A DNA stretch of 64,000 bases. It comes from Formicarius rufipectus. Its lineage: Eukaryota > Chordata > Aves > Passeriformes > Formicariidae. How positions within the stretch are numbered: position 1 is the first letter of the stretch; every line of letters begins with the position of its first letter. Below the pieces are notes generated by a model, which saw only the letters and a program-made list of their open reading frames with translations, was not told where the DNA came from and made no database searches. The DNA lies in assembly GCA_013399695.1 (NCBI GenBank), contig VXAU01002296.1, positions 192,654-256,653 on the forward strand, written 5' to 3'. Position numbers and translations under genes: made by a program. This document shows, piece by piece, positions 60,900 through 64,000 of the stretch.

Positions 60900-62993
60900 A
60901 GCTGAAGGGGCAAGGTTAGCATGTACTTTTGTCAGGAAAATGTCAAAGTACTAATTTGCAAACTAGAAGTATAAATTTAAAGGCAATAAGAAAGAAATCA
61001 AGTTGTGTATTTTACCTCAATTCCAAATCCCTAAATCCATTTAGCATATAAAAATAAGTATTTTTCTGATCCTGAAATATAAGCCTTCAATTAGAGAAGA
61101 CATTAGATTTCTGATACAGGAAATTAGCACTTAATGAGAAGACAGAAATGTTGTTGAAAATTGAATGGATTAATTACATGCTTGTATAGAAATTTCTGAG
61201 GTAGTACTTACAGTGTAAGAGACTCCCTTAGATGTAAAACCAACAGTTACAGATGCTGAATTACAGAAAACCCAACAAGAATACAGTATCTAAAAATTGC
61301 ATGTTGACAACATCAGTGTTTTCTAGCTGAAATGTATTACTGGGGTTGATAAAAAAGTCAGGAAGTCAGAATTTCAGCATGTTACTATTATCCTCTGTTA
61401 TGCCTATAAATAAGACAGAGATCATCTTTTTACAGCAGATCTACTTTGGGAGTCCACAGACGCAGCACCAGTGTATGACACAAATAGCTGGAATGGAGGT
61501 CACGCGTGCTCTCACAAATGAAAACTGCCAATTGGTTTCCTCTTCCTTCTCCACTAAATAAGATTTTGAACCATACTTTTACTAACACTTTCAATAAACT
61601 ATACCTTAATGATGAGCAGTAAGAGAACTAGACCTGAGCATGAGAGTCTTTTATTCACATTATACAGGTAATAATTATAAGCCATATAATAATACTGCCT
61701 TTGGAGTTGACTTTCTTGAGATTATACAAATATTTGTTCTAAAAGTTTTATAACATTTATCTGCCTGTTAAGCACAGAAAGTTAGTATACAGTTTCATTT
61801 CTGCTACTTTTTCTGCCCCGTGAAGTTCTGACTCTGAGATTTTTTCCTTTTAACCACTCTCCAGAGGTACAAATCTTTGTAGAAAAAGAAGCTTCCAAGC
61901 CCCTACAGCCACTGAAACTTACACACACTAACTTTTGCTCAGCCAACAGTTATTTGTTTTTTGTACTTTCTGAGTTCTGGGCCATGGAAGAAAACTTTTG
62001 GAGGCAGCAGAACACAAATACTTCATCCAGTGTGCTGAGGCTCCTGTACATGGATGCAGGAGGATTTCTCAGGTTTGGACAGTAGTGACACCATGAGGGG
62101 GAAAAAAAAATCAAAAAGGAAACACTCAAAGCTTCTTTGAGACTTGGTGGTGTAATTGGAAAGGAGAATATGAAAATGAAAATGCCCCCATCACCCAGAA
62201 ACAATACAGCATCAATATGGACACAGATATGGCTGAATGATTTAAATATGCCCACCTGTACCCAAATCTTTGAATTTCATTGATGAGTACTTTTAACTAC
62301 GATTTTCCCAGGGTGGTATAAGTTGACCAGTATATGTTGAAACTATGAAAAAATTGCAACATTCCTAATCTGTATTATACACCAAATAGTGATAATCACA
62401 TAAAAATTTAGTTCTCTCTGTGTTAATAAGGTGTAGTGTCATGCCAAATGGATCATGTGGACATAGGTAAACTATACAATTTTGGTGCCACAAATGAACT
62501 TTTGAACCTTTTTTCCAATACCGACTTCTGACAACGTGCAGCTCGGCCTGTGAGAAGTGACCAGGAAGAGTCACCTGAAATGGCTGAAAGCCACCATAGT
62601 AGCCATGTACCACCTGGCCTCCATGATATGTTGGCATAGATGATATGGCTGAAAAAAAAGTTGGACATCAGACTCTCCTGAGATCTTTAAGACTCTTTTA
62701 GTCTGTATTTACACTAGGAACTTAGGTATACTGTCCAGCAATGGCTCCTCTGTGTCTGGTCAGTTGCACCAATTGTGTTCACTTTGGTGTTTTCCAGTTA
62801 CAATCTGAATTTCCTGCTTCAAGTTCTCCTGTGGCCCTACTCTGTTACCTTATTCTGTATGGCTCAGCTAACACCGTCAAAGCAGAATCCAGAATCCAAT
62901 TATTCCCAGTTCATCAGAGACAGAATTAAGCTTATGCCAACATACTGGAATAAGACTTTAACTCCTCTAAGAACAACGTAGAAAGAAGCTATA
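60900..62993. other. Gene-free stretch before the ancient repeat and LTR
   Basis: Mostly AT-rich unique-looking DNA. Two overlapping minus-strand frames at 62365-62668 look slightly protein-like but match no family I know. Nothing else is supported. Confidence 0.45.
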
Positions 62994-63092
62994 GGGCCTG
63001 ATTCTGGTTCTACCAACAACCACGAAAACAAGAACTAATTTCATTGAATGCAATAGACCATACAGTAAGTAAAATTCAGGCTTGCAGACTTT
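62994..63092. repeat. Possible ancient amniote interspersed repeat fragment
   Basis: The segment begins GGGCCTGATTCTGGTT and contains TAATTTCATTGAATGCAATAG. This resembles the GGGCCTGATTCTGATTT ... TTCATTGAATTCAATGG pattern of an old reptile/bird repeat. It may be the same family as the segment near 46.74 kb. Confidence 0.4.
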
Positions 63093-63429
63093 ATTTCTAT
63101 CACAAGACCCTACTGTAGTAATTATCCTGTGAGTCTGACAGATTTCTTAGCACAATCTATAGTAAACTTGACTCAGCCTCAAAGCTCAGCAAGAAAAGTC
63201 TCAGTTAAAGAACTTGTTCCTGGAAAGTTCTTGTCTCCTGACAGAGTTGTCAGCTATTCAAAACCCCTCTGGAGATTTCAACACCTATCATTTTTATTTA
63301 ACTGCTTTAACATTCATTTTAGTAATGTGTTTTCAGCATATAGACCTTACCTACTTGTGCCTTTTGAAGAGAGTGTGTGATTTTACACTACACTTGTGAG
63401 GTATTAGCGTGTCTAAGGTCTGTTATGTC

Positions 63430-64000
63430 TAGACCTGAAAATGAACATCTGATCAGGTAGAAAAAAGACAAAGTACCAGGCCTGCTGGATGTTTAAATGG
63501 CTGTCTGTCTTCAAGTGAAGGGTTGATAATATAAAGATGTTTTTGTTATTGCTGAGCAGGGCTTACATAGAACCAACACCTGTTCTGCTTTCTGTACTGC
63601 CATGTTGGCAAGGAGACAAGGGGTGCATGGGAAACTGGGAGGAGACATGGCCATGACAGGTGACTGCAACTGACCAAAGGATATTCCATACAATGTGACA
63701 TCATACTCAATATAAAAAATGGAAGAAGAAAGAAGACATGTTTGGAGTGATGTTTTTGTCTTTGTTAGTAACCCTTATGTGTGATGGGGCCCTGCTCTAC
63801 TGGAGATGGATGAACACCTGACTCTCCACGGAAAGCAGTGAATTAGTTCCTTATTTTGCTTTGCTTATGTGTGTGGCTTTTGCTTTCCCCTTTTAAACTG
63901 TCTTTATCTCAGCCCATAAGCTTTCTAGATTTACCCTTCTGATTCTCCCCCTGATGCCGCTGATGGGGGAGTGAGTGGTTGCGTGGGGCTTGGTTGCTGG
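63430..64000 (+). mobile_element. Endogenous retrovirus LTR, truncated by the window edge
   Basis: The segment follows the order of a common avian LTR family as I remember it: GGATATTCCATACAATGTGA, a TATA box (TATAAAAAA, 63711-63719), GGAGTGATG, CTGGAGATGGATGAACACCT, TTGCTTTGCTTATGTGTGTG, AAACTGTCTTTATCTCAGCC and TTACCCTTCTGATTCTC with a final GTGAGTGGTTGCGTGGGGCT. The usual terminal part continues beyond the window. The polyadenylation word ATTAAA appears decayed to TTTAAA near 63892. The left boundary is uncertain (63430-63540). No retroviral coding sequence is present upstream, so it may be a solo LTR or a 5' LTR whose body lies to the right. Confidence 0.72.

Noticed and set aside
60880..60902. 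Splice acceptor at the end of the T-rich tract (ttttttttcag)
   Set aside because: It arises from low-complexity T runs. No coding frame or donor follows.
60737..60954. Phe/Val/Gly-rich open frames suggesting membrane proteins
   Set aside because: They are translations of the GT-rich low-complexity tract.

Overview
The window is vertebrate nuclear DNA and almost certainly avian. It is AT-rich, sparsely genic and intron-bearing. It carries a CR1 LINE tail (55.53-55.72 kb, minus) and an avian-type endogenous-retrovirus LTR cut by the right edge (about 63.43-64.0 kb, plus). No bacterial or phage gene organisation and no CRISPR array is visible. The species cannot be named from the sequence.

Two protein-coding genes are supported. 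(1) PPP1R3A, minus strand, four coding exons at 49589-48796, 29207-29149, 29039-28903 and 26672-24156. It encodes a predicted 1,168-aa muscle-type glycogen-targeting subunit of protein phosphatase 1. All exon phases join cleanly with GT/AG introns of 19.6 kb, 109 bp and 2.2 kb. (2) A compact single-exon forkhead gene on the plus strand, 56607-57461 (284 aa). Its DNA-binding domain has the short-wing signature of FoxQ2, a forkhead class reported as lost from placental mammals and, in zebrafish, needed for blue-cone (SWS2) opsin identity. The two genes are divergent, with about 7 kb between their start codons. In human the neighbour upstream of PPP1R3A is FOXP2, so this FOXQ2-like gene may sit between PPP1R3A and FOXP2 in birds. 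That is an inference, because FOXP2 is not in the window.

Layout: 1-23.3 kb, gene-poor DNA downstream of PPP1R3A with only simple repeats and two unexplained GC-richer patches (about 8.64-9.13 and 13.66-14.05 kb). 23.3-49.6 kb, PPP1R3A. Its 3' intron has a block resembling a conserved noncoding element, with an inverted pair of POU octamers. Its 5' intron has a decayed ancient CR1-like LINE, a possible palindromic amniote repeat, GT-rich low-complexity DNA and another candidate regulatory block near 37.0-37.4 kb. 49.6-56.6 kb, divergent intergenic region with the CR1 tail and a candidate FOXQ2 TATA box. 57.5-64 kb, downstream region with a GC-rich tRNA-derived (type II, Ser/Leu-like) element at 59.28-59.37 kb, a large GT-rich tract and the LTR.

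PPP1R3A acts in muscle glycogen metabolism and the FOX gene is a transcription factor. Nothing suggests they share a pathway; their adjacency looks positional. The most interesting items are the intact FOXQ2-like gene with unusual substitutions in helix 1, the tRNA-like GC-rich element, and the octamer pair.
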